From an uncultured Planctomycetaceae bacterium (GTDB taxonomy: Bacteria > Planctomycetota > Planctomycetia > Planctomycetales > Planctomycetaceae), in assembly GCA_903871805.1 (NCBI GenBank), contig CAIQIE010000174.1, forward strand, positions 1 to 36,915: a stretch of 36,915 nucleotides of DNA, in the 5' to 3' direction. The notes beneath the pieces were generated by a model. It did not search any database and was not told the origin of the DNA. It saw only the letters and a list, made by a program, of their open reading frames with translations. This document shows, piece after piece, positions 16,379-26,252 of this stretch; position 1 is the first letter of the stretch, and the number at the start of each line of letters is the position of its first letter. Made by a program: the position numbers and the translations under genes.

Positions 16379-16786
16379 TCAACGCTGATTTTTGCCACCT
16401 TTTGCGGGGACCCAGGTACTGGCACTGGTGATTCGCAATTCATGGGCTTCGCCTGCAGTGATGGGCTGATTTGTGCCGGTCGCCAGTTTTCGGGATTCGC
16501 CGGCCTTTCGGGGCATGTAGTCCCCGGCACCATCATCACGTCGACTTTTGCCAGCGCGAGAAAGAAAGCCAAGACCTATGCTTGGCACTTTTCCAAAACG
16601 CTGCATGATAATGCCGCCGAGAAAAAGAGCGAACACGGATCCGAGCGCGAATGCTGCCATCGGGACGGAGTTGGGGGCCATCGCTGCAACCACAAAAAAA
16701 CAGGATCCAAGCCCCATGACAAGAATAAACAGGGATGCCAGCAGGCTTCCGGAATCGTTCCGATTGCTGTAGAACCGCCTGCCCAT
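16379..16786 (-). CDS. Small membrane protein with two predicted helices
   Basis: The 135-residue product starts at ATG 16786 with AAGGTGAT a few bases upstream. After a polar N-terminus two hydrophobic segments are visible at about residues 15-34 (LASLFILVMGLGSCFFVVAA) and 40-60 (MAAFALGSVFALFLGGII), followed by a basic, polar cytoplasmic-type tail rich in Arg, Lys and Gly. I do not recognise a family. The hydrophobic pattern, start site and codon use favour a real gene, but this rests on sequence character alone. Confidence 0.55.
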   Translation of the reverse strand: MGRRFYSNRNDSGSLLASLFILVMGLGSCFFVVAAMAPNSVPMAAFALGSVFALFLGGIIMQRFGKVPSIGLGFLSRAGKSRRDDGAGDYMPRKAGESRKLATGTNQPITAGEAHELRITSASTWVPAKGGKNQR

Positions 16787-17282
16787 GACATCACCTTCTG
16801 GAATGTTTGCCGCAGTCATCTGGATTGTGACCATCACCCTTCCCTGCCGGATACTATAACCTCTGGATGCTTCTTCGTCGATATTCGTGGGCTAAGAATC
16901 ATTCCTTTCCGGTGGCTGAACCCTCGGAACTGCCCGCTTTCCGCGGCAGGGAGATCTACACGTGCCAAACTTCGGTATTCGTCCAGCGGACCGTTGTGGT
17001 GCTCAATGTTCTGGTTGCACTGAGTGGACACGGACCTCGGATCCTGGGACACTTCATGAACCGTCAAAGATCCGCGGCGCCGTTGTTCAACGAAATGCCG
17101 TTGCGGCGGGCCTGACTGGTGTATGAGACTCGCGAGCCCCCCCTGTCGCGAGTTCCACGGGCGTTTTCGATGACTGTGTGTTAGAACTCCTCGGGCCGGT
17201 CGTTGCCCGGTAATGGCATTCTCCGTTGAACGCTCTGTGGGTTTCCGTTTTCAAATTCCATTCAGTGATAATCTGAGTGTCC
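16787..17282. other. Divergent intergenic region
   Basis: About 495 bp between the divergent small membrane protein and ABC-2 permease genes. It should hold both promoters. Open frames here have no homology and I could not pick a promoter with confidence. Confidence 0.4.
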
Positions 17283-18101
17283 ATGTTTTATCTGCATTTA
17301 CTGATTCTGTTCGCTCGTAACGCCCTGATTCGGGAACTGATGTTCCCGGCGAATTTTCTCATCCAGGTGGTGACTCGGCTGTTCTGGTTTTTTGCCAGAG
17401 TGGCTCTGTTTCAGCTGATCTACATGGAAGTGGATCACATCCGCGAGTGGTCGCGTGATGGGTATTTCGCGTTTATGGCTACGGGGATGCTGATCAATTC
17501 GATTGTGGAAGCCTTCTTTATGCCGAACTGTGCGGCATTCTGCGAGAATATTCGCACGGGGAAACTGGATTTTGCGTTAACCAAACCTGTGGACACGCAG
17601 TTCCTTGTGTCTCTGCAGAGAATGAACCCTGCAATGATCAGCCAGGTCTTTCTAGCGGCCGCGCTTTTGGTCCTGTCGCTTTATCGACTGGGCCGGCCCG
17701 TACTGCTGACGGAAGTGCTGGCCTACGTTTTCTATCTACTGCTGGCCGTGACCTTCTTCTACTCGTTGATGATTTCCATGGCCTGCACCAGTATCTGGTT
17801 CGGCCGTAATCAGGGGCTATATGATTTCTGGTTTTACATCACGATTTTTGCTCAGTACCCACGCAGCATCTATGACGGCACGGACGATTCGCGTTTTGAA
17901 GCCGGTGAGGCATTGCAGGCCGTGTTTTCCTGGGTGATCCCCATTCTGCTGGTCGTGACCATTCCGGCCCAGACCATTACCGGCGTCGCCACGAATCCAA
18001 TGTTTGCTGTCGCCGCACTGGTGTCAACAGCGGCCTGCGTTCTGGTCTCGCGCAGCGTCTTTCAATGGTCACTGAATTCGTATCGCGGCGCCAGCAGTTA
18101 G
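17283..18101 (+). CDS. ABC-2 family transporter permease (DUF990-like), orphan
   Basis: The 272-residue product starts at ATG 17283 (GTG 17277 in frame). It has six hydrophobic segments, and a conserved-looking cytoplasmic stretch ENIRTGKLDFALTKPVD after the second, typical of the ABC-2 permease subfamily once called DUF990/COG3694. Members normally occur as a pair of permeases with an ATPase in one operon. Here neither a second permease nor an ATPase is adjacent, so its partners are encoded elsewhere or lost. Transported substrate unknown. Confidence 0.82.
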   Translation: MFYLHLLILFARNALIRELMFPANFLIQVVTRLFWFFARVALFQLIYMEVDHIREWSRDGYFAFMATGMLINSIVEAFFMPNCAAFCENIRTGKLDFALTKPVDTQFLVSLQRMNPAMISQVFLAAALLVLSLYRLGRPVLLTEVLAYVFYLLLAVTFFYSLMISMACTSIWFGRNQGLYDFWFYITIFAQYPRSIYDGTDDSRFEAGEALQAVFSWVIPILLVVTIPAQTITGVATNPMFAVAALVSTAACVLVSRSVFQWSLNSYRGASS

Positions 18102-18238
18102 GGCGTTTCTCGCGGTGACCCGGAAAAGTGCGTGACGCTGCAGGACGACGCCGTGGTTGGTCACTTTGGATGCAAGCGGCCCCGGCTGTCATGCTGCACC
18201 CTCTACCCTGCCGCTGCACTTGCGAAATTTCCGGTTTG

Positions 18239-19420
18239 TCAACGCGGGACCCGCTGACGGCGAATCCAGGGAATGAGTTCCTTCTGGAGTTCATCCGGCG
18301 CCGTTTCAAAGGATTCCCGAAACATTGCGATTCTTTGTTCGGCAGAGACGGATTCCAAAGGACGAAGAGACTGCATCCGTCGCATGTAAGCTCCCATTTT
18401 TTCCGGATGCTGCCTGATCAGAAACGTCATCAGTGCCCAGCTTTCCGCATAGGCCGCCCGAGCAGACTCGGCCGTCTGAAACGCCTGGTCAGAGGTCAGC
18501 AGTTCAGTCAGCGGTATGGGAAGAGTTCCGTCCGCTGCCAGCCGCACAAACTCCGGGTGATGGCGTGCATTGGTCGTTCCGGGTTTGCTCCAGAGCAGTG
18601 GGGAGCGAACAGAAGTTTGTTCAAAATACAACGCCAGTCCTTCAGAGAACCAGACGGGGTTGTCCGCGAAGCGATTCTGCAATCCCGTATTAAAGGCCAA
18701 CTGATGCACGGCCTCATGAATAATCGTTGCCAGTTGCAGCGGTGAGTCGGCCAGTTTTTTGCGAATGGCTGCGGTGCGCAGACTGCGATCCCGGGTCAAA
18801 TCCGACAGCAGGACCTGATTGTCCCGGACCGTATAGAAGCCCGGGGTATCTTCAAAGGGAGTTTCCGGGTGAATACGGGATGCATGGGCCTGGAACTCTG
18901 AGGCGGAAGCAAAGATCAGGATCGGAAGTCTGCGATCCGGTATTCGCAACGTGAGTCCAAGGTCCCCGGTCATCGCGATGTATTCTTCAAAGACCTTTTC
19001 CAGCAGCCTGCCACAAAAATCGGAGTAGGCTTCACTGCTGTTGGAGCAAATAAGGAAGTGCTGCGTTTCCCTGATCTCAAATCCCTCGCCGACTTCAGCC
19101 AGCAGGCGACGACCAAAGTCTTCGTCAGAGACCAGCTGGAATGAATCCGCAGTGGAGGTTCGTTCCTGCACGGCTTTGGCTGAAATCAGACGATACTTGC
19201 CGTCCACATCTTCCAGCAGCAGGGCGCCGTCGCTGCCTTCGGCCACCAGCCTTCCTCGCACTCTCAGCGGGCTTCCTTCCTCTTCGATGCGTACTTCTGT
19301 GACCATGCCGTCAGACTGGACTGTTTGCGCCGGGCATCGTCCGGTCATCAGCAGGCTTACGAAAAGAAAACAAACCCACAGCGGTGTCCGAAAAAGGGAA
19401 TTCCAACGTTGTCTGGACAC
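18239..19420 (-). CDS. DUF1570-type secreted putative metallopeptidase
   Basis: Using GTG 19420 the product is 393 residues with a signal peptide (hydrophobic core roughly residues 12-26, ending near CPAQT). The frame is open up to a TTG at 19528, so the start is uncertain. The N-terminal part has a small beta-rich segment; the C-terminal part carries IIHEAVHQLAFN (HExxH at about 235-239) and, 21 residues after the second His, WFSEGLALYFE. This gluzincin-like arrangement of two His and a Glu is what DUF1570 proteins of planctomycetes show. Zinc binding and peptidase activity are inferred from the motif; exported location from the signal peptide. Confidence 0.8.
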   Translation of the reverse strand: MSRQRWNSLFRTPLWVCFLFVSLLMTGRCPAQTVQSDGMVTEVRIEEEGSPLRVRGRLVAEGSDGALLLEDVDGKYRLISAKAVQERTSTADSFQLVSDEDFGRRLLAEVGEGFEIRETQHFLICSNSSEAYSDFCGRLLEKVFEEYIAMTGDLGLTLRIPDRRLPILIFASASEFQAHASRIHPETPFEDTPGFYTVRDNQVLLSDLTRDRSLRTAAIRKKLADSPLQLATIIHEAVHQLAFNTGLQNRFADNPVWFSEGLALYFEQTSVRSPLLWSKPGTTNARHHPEFVRLAADGTLPIPLTELLTSDQAFQTAESARAAYAESWALMTFLIRQHPEKMGAYMRRMQSLRPLESVSAEQRIAMFRESFETAPDELQKELIPWIRRQRVPR

Positions 19421-19992
19421 GGCTGCGGGAAAGACGACCACCTGTTGGATTCCCCTGGGTGAAGACCTTGGTGCGGCTGGAAAACAAAGACACTGTGCCT
19501 CCCCTGAACAAACGTTTTGCAGGGGCAAATATCCATCAGAACTGGGCGAAGTTTAACAGCAATCCGGCAACCGCAGCAGCAACGGTATGATGCCGCGAAT
19601 TCGGAATCAAGGATAAGACCGTTTCTGGAGCCGCAGGGGGGCTACTGTGCCGCATCCCGTGCTCTGATGATCGGTAACTGGTGACTTGCGGTAGTAATTC
19701 CGGCTTTCGAGGGGCGTAACGTTTGTGAAAAGCCTCCCGGGGATGTGTTGTTATTGGCGAGAATACACATGCTGAGGTGGGATTTTTGTTGAATTCTGTG
19801 TGACTGTCGACCCCGGCGATCTTTGAAGATTTGTCGATGCGGGCAGAAATCAACTACCTTTTGTCCTGAAATTTCATCAACCGCGGACTTCCGGGATCGT
19901 TGGCGAATGATTTCGTTTTCGATAGACTGGCATCCTGATTAATTTAAAAAACAAAAAAATGCCAGGTGGCTCCACCGACCAGGGGGCGTTCT
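19421..19992. other. Divergent intergenic region
   Basis: About 570 bp between the DUF1570 and STAS genes. An A/T-rich stretch lies just before the STAS gene (about 19937-19960). Neither promoter can be placed firmly, and open frames here lack homology. Confidence 0.4.
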
Positions 19993-20358
19993 GTGACTGA
20001 AGTTCCGGACTATTTTAAGATCGAGTGGCATGGGAACACCGTGATTGTGACGCCCTCGTCCAGTGTTGAGTCACTGACGTGGGATCTGGTGGAACGCGCT
20101 GCAGACCTGATCATGGAGCCCCTGAATGATCAGCAGGCACCGATGGTCGTTGTGGATCTCAGCCATGTTCGATACTTCGGTTCGGTGTTCCTCGCACTGC
20201 TGCTTCGCTGTCACAAGTTTGTGAAACGCAAAGGGGGCGAACTGGTCCTGTGTGGTGCCAGTGAGCTGGCGCTGGAACTGCTTCGGATCACGGCTCTGGA
20301 TACGATCTGGGCAATTTACGATACGCGTCAGGAAGCCATGGATGCGTTACTCAGCTGA
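19993..20358 (+). CDS. STAS-domain protein (anti-sigma factor antagonist family)
   Basis: The 121-residue product starts at GTG 19993, chosen because AGGGGG lies six bases upstream; an upstream GTG at 19966 lacks such a site. It is a single STAS domain: N-terminal beta strands ([11 protein letters not shown]), then [20 protein letters not shown] with the Ser in the position phosphorylated in SpoIIAA-type antagonists, then [13 protein letters not shown]. Such proteins bind anti-sigma factor kinases in partner-switching modules. No anti-sigma kinase is adjacent. It is followed after about two dozen bases by the LOG-family gene, with which it is probably cotranscribed. Confidence 0.88.
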   Translation: MTEVPDYFKIEWHGNTVIVTPSSSVESLTWDLVERAADLIMEPLNDQQAPMVVVDLSHVRYFGSVFLALLLRCHKFVKRKGGELVLCGASELALELLRITALDTIWAIYDTRQEAMDALLS

Positions 20359-20381
20359 TGACGTTGTGAAAGGTGTCTGCT

Positions 20382-21440
20382 GTGACCGGCCGCAATCCTC
20401 TGCGACATCCCCTGGCATCCGAAACGAACGTTATCGAGCATCTCCCCGAACTGAAGCAGCATGAGCAGCTGATCCTTGAGATTAAGGAAACTGCGGACAA
20501 GCTGGCCGGAGACAACGCGTCCCGTGGCGACCTGAAAATCCTCAGCAGGGCCCTGAAAGAACTCCGCTACGCGTTCAAAGTCTTTGCACCTTACCGCCGC
20601 AATCGCAAAGTGTCCGTCTTCGGGTCCGCGCGAACGCGACCTGACCACCCTGCTTTTGTGACCGCAGAAAACTTCGGGCGGCGAATGGCCGAAGAGGGCT
20701 GGATGGTCGTGACGGGGGCCGGCGGTGGCATTATGGAGGCGGCACTTCGTGGTTCCGGGCGTGAGATGGCCATGGGGCTGAATATCCTGCTGCCCTTCGA
20801 ACAGCAGGCCAATGCCGTAATTGCCGGCGACCCCAAGCTTGTCAGTCTGAAATACTTCTTCACCAGAAAACTGATGTTTGTGAAAGAGGTGCATGCCATT
20901 GTCACCTGTCCGGGCGGCTTTGGAACTTTGGATGAAGTCTTTGAAACGCTCACTCTGGTACAGACCGGCAAACGCGATCTGATGCCCCTCGTTCTGCTGG
21001 ATCAGCCCGGTGGCGGTTACTGGGATGGCCTGCTCAGGTACGTGCGTCAGGAGCTTCTTGAAAGTGAGCTGATTTCTTCCAGCGATCTGTCACTGTTCAA
21101 AATCACAGACAGTGTGGAAGACGCTGTTGAGGAAGTTTTGGGGTTCTACAGTGTGTACAACAGCATGCGGTTTATTAAGGACATGCTGGTGCTGCGACTG
21201 CATGTCGCCCCCTCGGATGAGTTGCTGCAGCGCCTGAATGACGAATTCTCCGCGATTTGTGTCAAAGGGCGGATTGAACGGGTGGAAACACAGTCGGTCG
21301 AAGCTGATGACGATCATCTGCTGCATCTGCCTCGCATCGGGTTCATCTTCGATCGCAGAAGCATCGGGCGGTTACGCGAAATGATCGACCTGATCAATTG
21401 CGAAATGGAAGGTTACTGTTCGCCCTGCAGTCTCCAGTAA
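20382..21440 (+). CDS. LOG-family Rossmann-fold protein (TIGR00730-like)
   Basis: The 352-residue product starts at GTG 20382 with GAAAGG eight bases upstream; GTG 20373 is also in frame. The LOG core is clear: [23 protein letters not shown], and [12 protein letters not shown], the lysine-decarboxylase-like PGGxGTxxE motif of nucleotide 5'-monophosphate phosphoribohydrolases. Residues 1-65 and about 255-352 are extra flanking regions. The family hydrolyses nucleoside monophosphates such as cytokinin precursors or AMP to base and ribose phosphate. The extra C-terminal domain makes the substrate uncertain. Coupling to a STAS gene suggests a shared transcript, not a known pathway. Confidence 0.87.
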   Translation: MTGRNPLRHPLASETNVIEHLPELKQHEQLILEIKETADKLAGDNASRGDLKILSRALKELRYAFKVFAPYRRNRKVSVFGSARTRPDHPAFVTAENFGRRMAEEGWMVVTGAGGGIMEAALRGSGREMAMGLNILLPFEQQANAVIAGDPKLVSLKYFFTRKLMFVKEVHAIVTCPGGFGTLDEVFETLTLVQTGKRDLMPLVLLDQPGGGYWDGLLRYVRQELLESELISSSDLSLFKITDSVEDAVEEVLGFYSVYNSMRFIKDMLVLRLHVAPSDELLQRLNDEFSAICVKGRIERVETQSVEADDDHLLHLPRIGFIFDRRSIGRLREMIDLINCEMEGYCSPCSLQ

Positions 21441-21703
21441 TTCCCTTGATCTGTTACAGGAAGCCGCAGAATCTCCGGGATGGCTGACGGAATTGCGAAA
21501 AACACCGCCCCGCCCTGCCCCGCCCTGTTCGTGTGAGACGTTGCCGAACGTGCCACGGGGAACTGGATTCCCGGGGATCTCAACAGGAATCCCGTTGAAC
21601 ATTTCTGCGAATCCAGTCACAATAACGCGGCCCAGGCGGGCTGGTGCATGTGTGTATTATGTTGTCAAAAATCAGCGTTCTTGTACTCAGACAGGAGCTT
21701 GTC

Positions 21704-22123
21704 ATGTTGCGACGTCAGGCGCTTTCCGCGATTTCCTTTGCCGTGCTGGGGGGATCGCTGCTGCAGGATCAGCAAGCCGCAGCAGAGACCACCGGGGCCG
21801 CTCAAACCGGAAATGCCTTTCAGAATGCGCTGGTTGATTTTCAGAGCGTCTTGAAATCTGTGACGTCAGCGTCGGCGGCAGCCAGTGTCAGTGACTGCCA
21901 GGCCCTGACCACAGCAGCACTGGACAGGATCAGGAATCAGCAACCGCTGGCGGCATCCTTCTGCCAGAACCTGGCCGATGCCGTCTTCCGCTTGTCGCAA
22001 AGTGCGGCCTCCACAGAAATTCAATGGAATGGGTCTGTTTCCGACGGTCAACGCTTCGTACAAAATTTCCATCAGTACCTGACAGCCAAAGTCTGGGTAA
22101 TTGCAAAGGGCATGGCCGTCTAA
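21704..22123 (+). CDS. Small secreted protein of unknown function
   Basis: The 139-residue product starts at ATG 21704 with AGGAG seven bases upstream. It begins with an arginine-containing export signal (MLRRQALSAISFAVLGGSLL) ending in AAAE. The mature part of about 110 residues is helical and Ser/Ala/Gln-rich with two Cys (SDCQALTT and SFCQNLAD) that could form a disulfide. I recognise no family. It converges on the TolC-like gene. Confidence 0.6.
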   Translation: MLRRQALSAISFAVLGGSLLQDQQAAAETTGAAQTGNAFQNALVDFQSVLKSVTSASAAASVSDCQALTTAALDRIRNQQPLAASFCQNLADAVFRLSQSAASTEIQWNGSVSDGQRFVQNFHQYLTAKVWVIAKGMAV

Positions 22124-22142
22124 CGGCCTGTCGAAAATCTTC

Positions 22143-22159
22143 GGCTGGTTGTGCCAGCC
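22143..22159. terminator. Hairpin between convergent genes
   Basis: GGCTGG (22143-22148) pairs with CCAGCC (22154-22159) around a 5-nt loop, 20 bp after the small secreted protein gene and before the convergent TolC-like gene. No T-tract follows, so this is a weak call. Confidence 0.3.
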
Positions 22160-22311
22160 CCGGACACGTCATTCCCGCGCTGGCATGAACCCCGAGATTT
22201 TTGAGTGCGCCGACCATGGATCCCCATTGGCGATAGGATGACTGTCGATTTTCAACAGGCAGCTCGGGCGTCTGGATGCGTTGGCTCCGGAATTTTCGGG
22301 TCTCCTGTGTT

Positions 22312-24225
22312 TCAGGGGACGGGAGCTTCGGCAGCCTCTTCTGGTATCTCGGGAACCGTCGGCATCGGATCCTGTCCATCCGAAGTTTGTTTACGTCTGG
22401 GGAAGTCGTTCAACTCAAACGCTTCCTCAGATGGCTGCTGCAATTCCTGATAACGCGTGCTGTTTTCTGTAGGACGCAGGTCTCGCGGATAGTTGCGAGA
22501 CTCTTCCAGACACCAGCCGCGTGGTCCGATGCTGCCATAACGTTCCTCGACAAAACGCACCCCATGAGTCTCCAGAATCGTTCCCGACTGTAGTTCCAGA
22601 TTGGCCAATTCCGCGTTGTAGGCCGTTAAGGACAGGGACTCCGCTGAGACGGCATTGGCCCAGTCCGTGATGGCCAGCAACTCGCTGAGCAGCGTGTCAC
22701 GCTGGGCCTGGATGTTGGCCCGCTGAGCCCGAACATTGAATGCAGACGCCTGACGGGCTTCGCGAAATGCCTCGTACTGCTGCAGATTCTGTTCAATACT
22801 GCGAAGAACCGTCGCCAGCTGATGCTCAATCTGATGCAGTGATTGACGGATGTTGGCACGGTCCTTTGCAATCAGCAACTCCTGAGAACGCACCCGGGCC
22901 CGGGATTCCCGCAGTGAGAGCGGGACAGTGAACGTGACTCCCAGCGTCCAGTCCGTATTCTCGTTCAATGGTGCATCCATCTGCTGATTGGCCGCAATCG
23001 TCCGGCCGGAAAGCCCGTTCCAGCGATACAGTGCATTCGCGTCCAGGGCTGGTCGAGCCTGATTGGTGTTCTGCACAAGCCGCTGCTGGTCCGCGTTAAG
23101 TACCAGATTTAATTCCACAATATCGGGACGACTCGCCTGCGCAGTTTCCACAACTTCCTTCCACCGAAACTCAATTCGGTCTCGGGTTGGTGGCGTGGAA
23201 GGGACCAGACGCTGGCCGTCTTCCGGGGGCAGGCCCATAATGTTTCTCAGAGCAGCTTCACGCTGCAGGACAGAAGCCCGCGCCTGTACCAGAGTCGCCC
23301 TGGCATTTGACCATGACGCCTGGGCCTGGGCCGCTGCCGGACGATTACGCAGTCCCACATCCGCCTTCGCTGTCAGGCTGCGGTAGGAAAATTCCAGCTG
23401 CTCCACCTGAATCTCCCGGGCCCATAGTTCTGTTCGAGCCTGCACGAGTGACCAGTAGGCTGCGATCACATCGCGCACCAGCTGCTGCATCGCTCCTTTG
23501 AACTGAAAGTAGGATTGTTCCTGCTGCAGCCGGGCGATCACGATGGGCGCGTTGTTGGCCGCAAGACCCGCACCGGCAAGAATGGGTTGCGTATAACTGA
23601 TGTCCATGGACGGCTGGTTACGCGTGTAGAACCCCGCGTTGTCGTCGCTGTTGAATTTGTCCCTTGCCCCGATCGCCGTAACACCACCCAGCAGGTTTCT
23701 ATCGCTGACTTCAACGCCATAATCCGTGCCGGCAGTGGCCAGCCCGTTGATGGCAGTGCCAGGGCCATTCAAAAACGGTGTCTCGTTCCGGCGAAACGCA
23801 GTGTTAGCCTGGAAAACGGGGTCAAAGCGGGCCTTGGCGATGTCGATTGGAGTGACCGCGATGGCCGTATCATAAATTGTGCGGCCGGATGACGTAGCAC
23901 CGACTCCCGTGAGAACCCGGATCACTTCAGAGTTCGCAAGGGCCGTTTTCAGGCACTCATTCAGCGACAGGTATCGTTCCGTCGCCACCATGTCCCTGGA
24001 AGCAACCGTCACTGGCTCCGGCCCCGACGGTCTTCGAAAGCCGGAAATCCTTTCGGATTGTGACCAGCGAATATGATCTTCGTCAGGCGGCACAACCTGA
24101 GCGGAAGCGGACTGGCTGGCCACGGCGCTGCCAACCGGCAGGCACATCAGGAAAAGCAGGGTTTTTCCGAGTCTGGTTCTCATACTTTTTTTGATCGGCG
24201 CGAATGACCCGGTTCCATGATTCAT
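22312..24225 (-). CDS. TolC-family outer-membrane efflux protein
   Basis: The 637-residue product starts five bases after the ABC ATPase stop (ATG 24225) or, with a tidier signal peptide, at ATG 24183 (KTLLFLMCLPVGSAVASQS). Two OEP repeats are visible in the long helical body: LARLQQEQSYFQFKGAMQQ-like first-half helices and the Gln/Ala-rich second-half coiled coils (HQIEHQLATVLRSIEQNLQQ). This is the TolC trimeric channel-tunnel family that spans the outer membrane and periplasm. The C-terminal 100 residues are acidic and Pro-rich, beyond the usual TolC core. With the ATPase immediately upstream it forms a two-gene operon lacking an adaptor and permease. Confidence 0.88.
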   Translation of the reverse strand: MNHGTGSFAPIKKSMRTRLGKTLLFLMCLPVGSAVASQSASAQVVPPDEDHIRWSQSERISGFRRPSGPEPVTVASRDMVATERYLSLNECLKTALANSEVIRVLTGVGATSSGRTIYDTAIAVTPIDIAKARFDPVFQANTAFRRNETPFLNGPGTAINGLATAGTDYGVEVSDRNLLGGVTAIGARDKFNSDDNAGFYTRNQPSMDISYTQPILAGAGLAANNAPIVIARLQQEQSYFQFKGAMQQLVRDVIAAYWSLVQARTELWAREIQVEQLEFSYRSLTAKADVGLRNRPAAAQAQASWSNARATLVQARASVLQREAALRNIMGLPPEDGQRLVPSTPPTRDRIEFRWKEVVETAQASRPDIVELNLVLNADQQRLVQNTNQARPALDANALYRWNGLSGRTIAANQQMDAPLNENTDWTLGVTFTVPLSLRESRARVRSQELLIAKDRANIRQSLHQIEHQLATVLRSIEQNLQQYEAFREARQASAFNVRAQRANIQAQRDTLLSELLAITDWANAVSAESLSLTAYNAELANLELQSGTILETHGVRFVEERYGSIGPRGWCLEESRNYPRDLRPTENSTRYQELQQPSEEAFELNDFPRRKQTSDGQDPMPTVPEIPEEAAEAPVP

Positions 24226-24230
24226 TCAGG

Positions 24231-24995
24231 TTATGCAGTAGATTCCGCAGGAGACTGTTCGTCGGGTAGTAACGATTCGGCGGAATGGAGAAACTGAAAC
24301 GCCTCTTCAAAATTGCGGGTGTCGACGCCAATTTGACCGTCTCTGAGCACCAGGATCCGGCGAGCATTTCTGGCGACACTCAGGTCATGAGTGACCAGGA
24401 TCACCGTGATTTGCTTTGTTTCGTTCAGTTGCCGAAAGAGTTCGATCACTTCTCGACTGGTTTTGGAATCCAGATTTCCGGTGGGTTCGTCCCCCATCAG
24501 AATCGACGGGTTGGTCACCAGTGCCCTTGCAATGGCAACACGCTGCTGCTGCCCCCCGGACAACTGCCCGGGGTGATGGTCCAGACGACTGCCAAGGCCC
24601 ACCATGTCAAGCATTTGTCGGGCACGCTCTCGCCGTTTGCCGGCAGACATTGCCGATCCATACAGCAGCGGCAGTTCGACATTATCAATGGCTGAGGTCC
24701 GAGCCAGCAGATTGAAGTTCTGAAACACGAAGCCGATGTGCCGATTGCGAATGCCAGCCCGTGCATTCCGCGACATATCTGCGATCTCCTGACCGTCCAG
24801 CAGATAACTGCCTGTGGAAGGGCGATCGAGACATCCAAGGGTGTTCATCAGGGTGGATTTTCCGGATCCGGAAGGACCCAGCAGTGCCACGTATTCGCCG
24901 CGTTCGATGTTGAGGCTGGTAGGACGCAGGGCGTGAACCTGAACCTCACCCAAATCGTAGGTTTTGGAGATATTCTTCAGTTCGATCAACGCCAT
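24231..24995 (-). CDS. ABC transporter ATP-binding protein, MacB/LolD type
   Basis: The 254-residue product has Walker A GPSGSGKST (40-48), Q-loop FQNFNLLART, signature LSGGQQQRVAIARAL (145-159), Walker B SILMGDEPTGNLD (164-176) and switch motif VTHD. It is the ATPase type that pairs with MacB-like permeases in tripartite systems. Its stop lies five bases before the TolC-like gene, so the two are one operon. No MacB permease or MacA adaptor is in this operon. The last 30 residues, after the canonical domain, are acidic. Confidence 0.93.
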   Translation of the reverse strand: MALIELKNISKTYDLGEVQVHALRPTSLNIERGEYVALLGPSGSGKSTLMNTLGCLDRPSTGSYLLDGQEIADMSRNARAGIRNRHIGFVFQNFNLLARTSAIDNVELPLLYGSAMSAGKRRERARQMLDMVGLGSRLDHHPGQLSGGQQQRVAIARALVTNPSILMGDEPTGNLDSKTSREVIELFRQLNETKQITVILVTHDLSVARNARRILVLRDGQIGVDTRNFEEAFQFLHSAESLLPDEQSPAESTA

Positions 24996-25073
24996 GATTC
25001 ACAGCTTTTTAAAAAATGACACGATGGCGTGTGCTTCAGTGGTGTCGCAGGCCAGCCACTGATGCACTTCATA

Positions 25074-26252
25074 TCAAAGTGCCCCGTGATAGAGTTCCAC
25101 AAAGGACGCTACGTCCATTTTTCGTGGATTGAACGTGCCTGTCCATTGCTGTGCCGCATCTTCTGCAAGCACCTGCAGCATCGGCGAATCAATTGTTTCG
25201 GTTGTTAACTGACCGAGTTTCGTCGGCAGACCTGCCTGCTGGAGCAGCGTTGAAAAACCTTCCGCCAGAAGGTCCGCCGCGGCCGTGGATGGGTGGTCCG
25301 GAGTTGCCCATTGGGCCGCGACAAGCAGGTCCTGATACTGCAAATTGGAAACGGTGGAATTCCAGCGAATAACCGAGGGCATCATCAGGCCGACGGCGAT
25401 GCCATGCGTTGTTCCGAACTGCGCCGTGAGGGGATTTGCCGCAGCATGGGCCGCCCCCAGCATACTGTTTTCAATGGCCGCTCCCGCCAGGAACGCTCCC
25501 AGCTGCATACTGCCCCTCGCCTGCAGATTTTCGGGCTGGCCAAGAACAGTCGGAAAGGCCTGCGAAAGCAGTGCCCATGCCTGCCTTGCAAACATCTGCG
25601 AGATGGAATTGCGCCGCGTTGTGACGTAGCTTTCAATGGCATGCGTCATCGCATCGATACCGGTGGCCGCTGTCACAGCGAAGGGCATGGTGAGTGTCAG
25701 TTCGGGATCCAGAATCGCCACGCGACAGGCTGCCTTGGGGTCACCACAGGCCATCTTCAGATGGGTTTTTGCATCGGCGATAACTGCAAACGACTGCGCT
25801 TCGCTGCCGGTGCCGGAAGTGGTCGGAACCGCAATCATCGGCAACATTGGCCGGCTGGCACGCCCCATGCCTTTATAGTCGTGAATCGTGCCGCCATTGG
25901 TCAGCAGGAAGTTGGTGCCTTTCGCGCAGTCCATGCTGCTGCCACCGCCCAACCCGATCAGCAGGTCAATTCCCAGCGATCTGGCAAATTCCGTACATTG
26001 GTTGACGTCATCAGATGTCGGGTTTTCCGGCACCTGATCATAGACGCTGATGCGCAGCCCTGCTTCGGCAAGGACATTTTCGGCCTTCCTGCAGTGACCA
26101 GCGCGGCGCAATCCCGAGTCGGTCACGATCAGCACATGGGTGCCGTGAAGTTCCCGACAGGCGGTTGCCAGTTGGCCAAGCGAGCCGGCACCGAAGATCA
26201 GGCGTGTTCGCTGATGGAAGTCGAAAGGAGGCAGGTAGAGTTCGCCGTTCAT
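25074..26252 (-). CDS. Iron-containing alcohol dehydrogenase (group III)
   Basis: The 392-residue product has the family's NAD-binding GGGSSMDCAK (102-111), substrate-side VPTTSGTGSEAQ (142-153), and all four metal ligands: Asp200 and His204 (GIDAMTHAIESY), His269 (GAAHAAANPL) and His283 (TTHGIAVGL). It reduces or oxidises alcohols/aldehydes with NAD(P) using a divalent metal, usually iron. Length is typical. The ABC ATPase follows 78 bp downstream on the same strand; a functional link is not evident. Substrate unknown. Confidence 0.93.
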   Translation of the reverse strand: MNGELYLPPFDFHQRTRLIFGAGSLGQLATACRELHGTHVLIVTDSGLRRAGHCRKAENVLAEAGLRISVYDQVPENPTSDDVNQCTEFARSLGIDLLIGLGGGSSMDCAKGTNFLLTNGGTIHDYKGMGRASRPMLPMIAVPTTSGTGSEAQSFAVIADAKTHLKMACGDPKAACRVAILDPELTLTMPFAVTAATGIDAMTHAIESYVTTRRNSISQMFARQAWALLSQAFPTVLGQPENLQARGSMQLGAFLAGAAIENSMLGAAHAAANPLTAQFGTTHGIAVGLMMPSVIRWNSTVSNLQYQDLLVAAQWATPDHPSTAAADLLAEGFSTLLQQAGLPTKLGQLTTETIDSPMLQVLAEDAAQQWTGTFNPRKMDVASFVELYHGAL

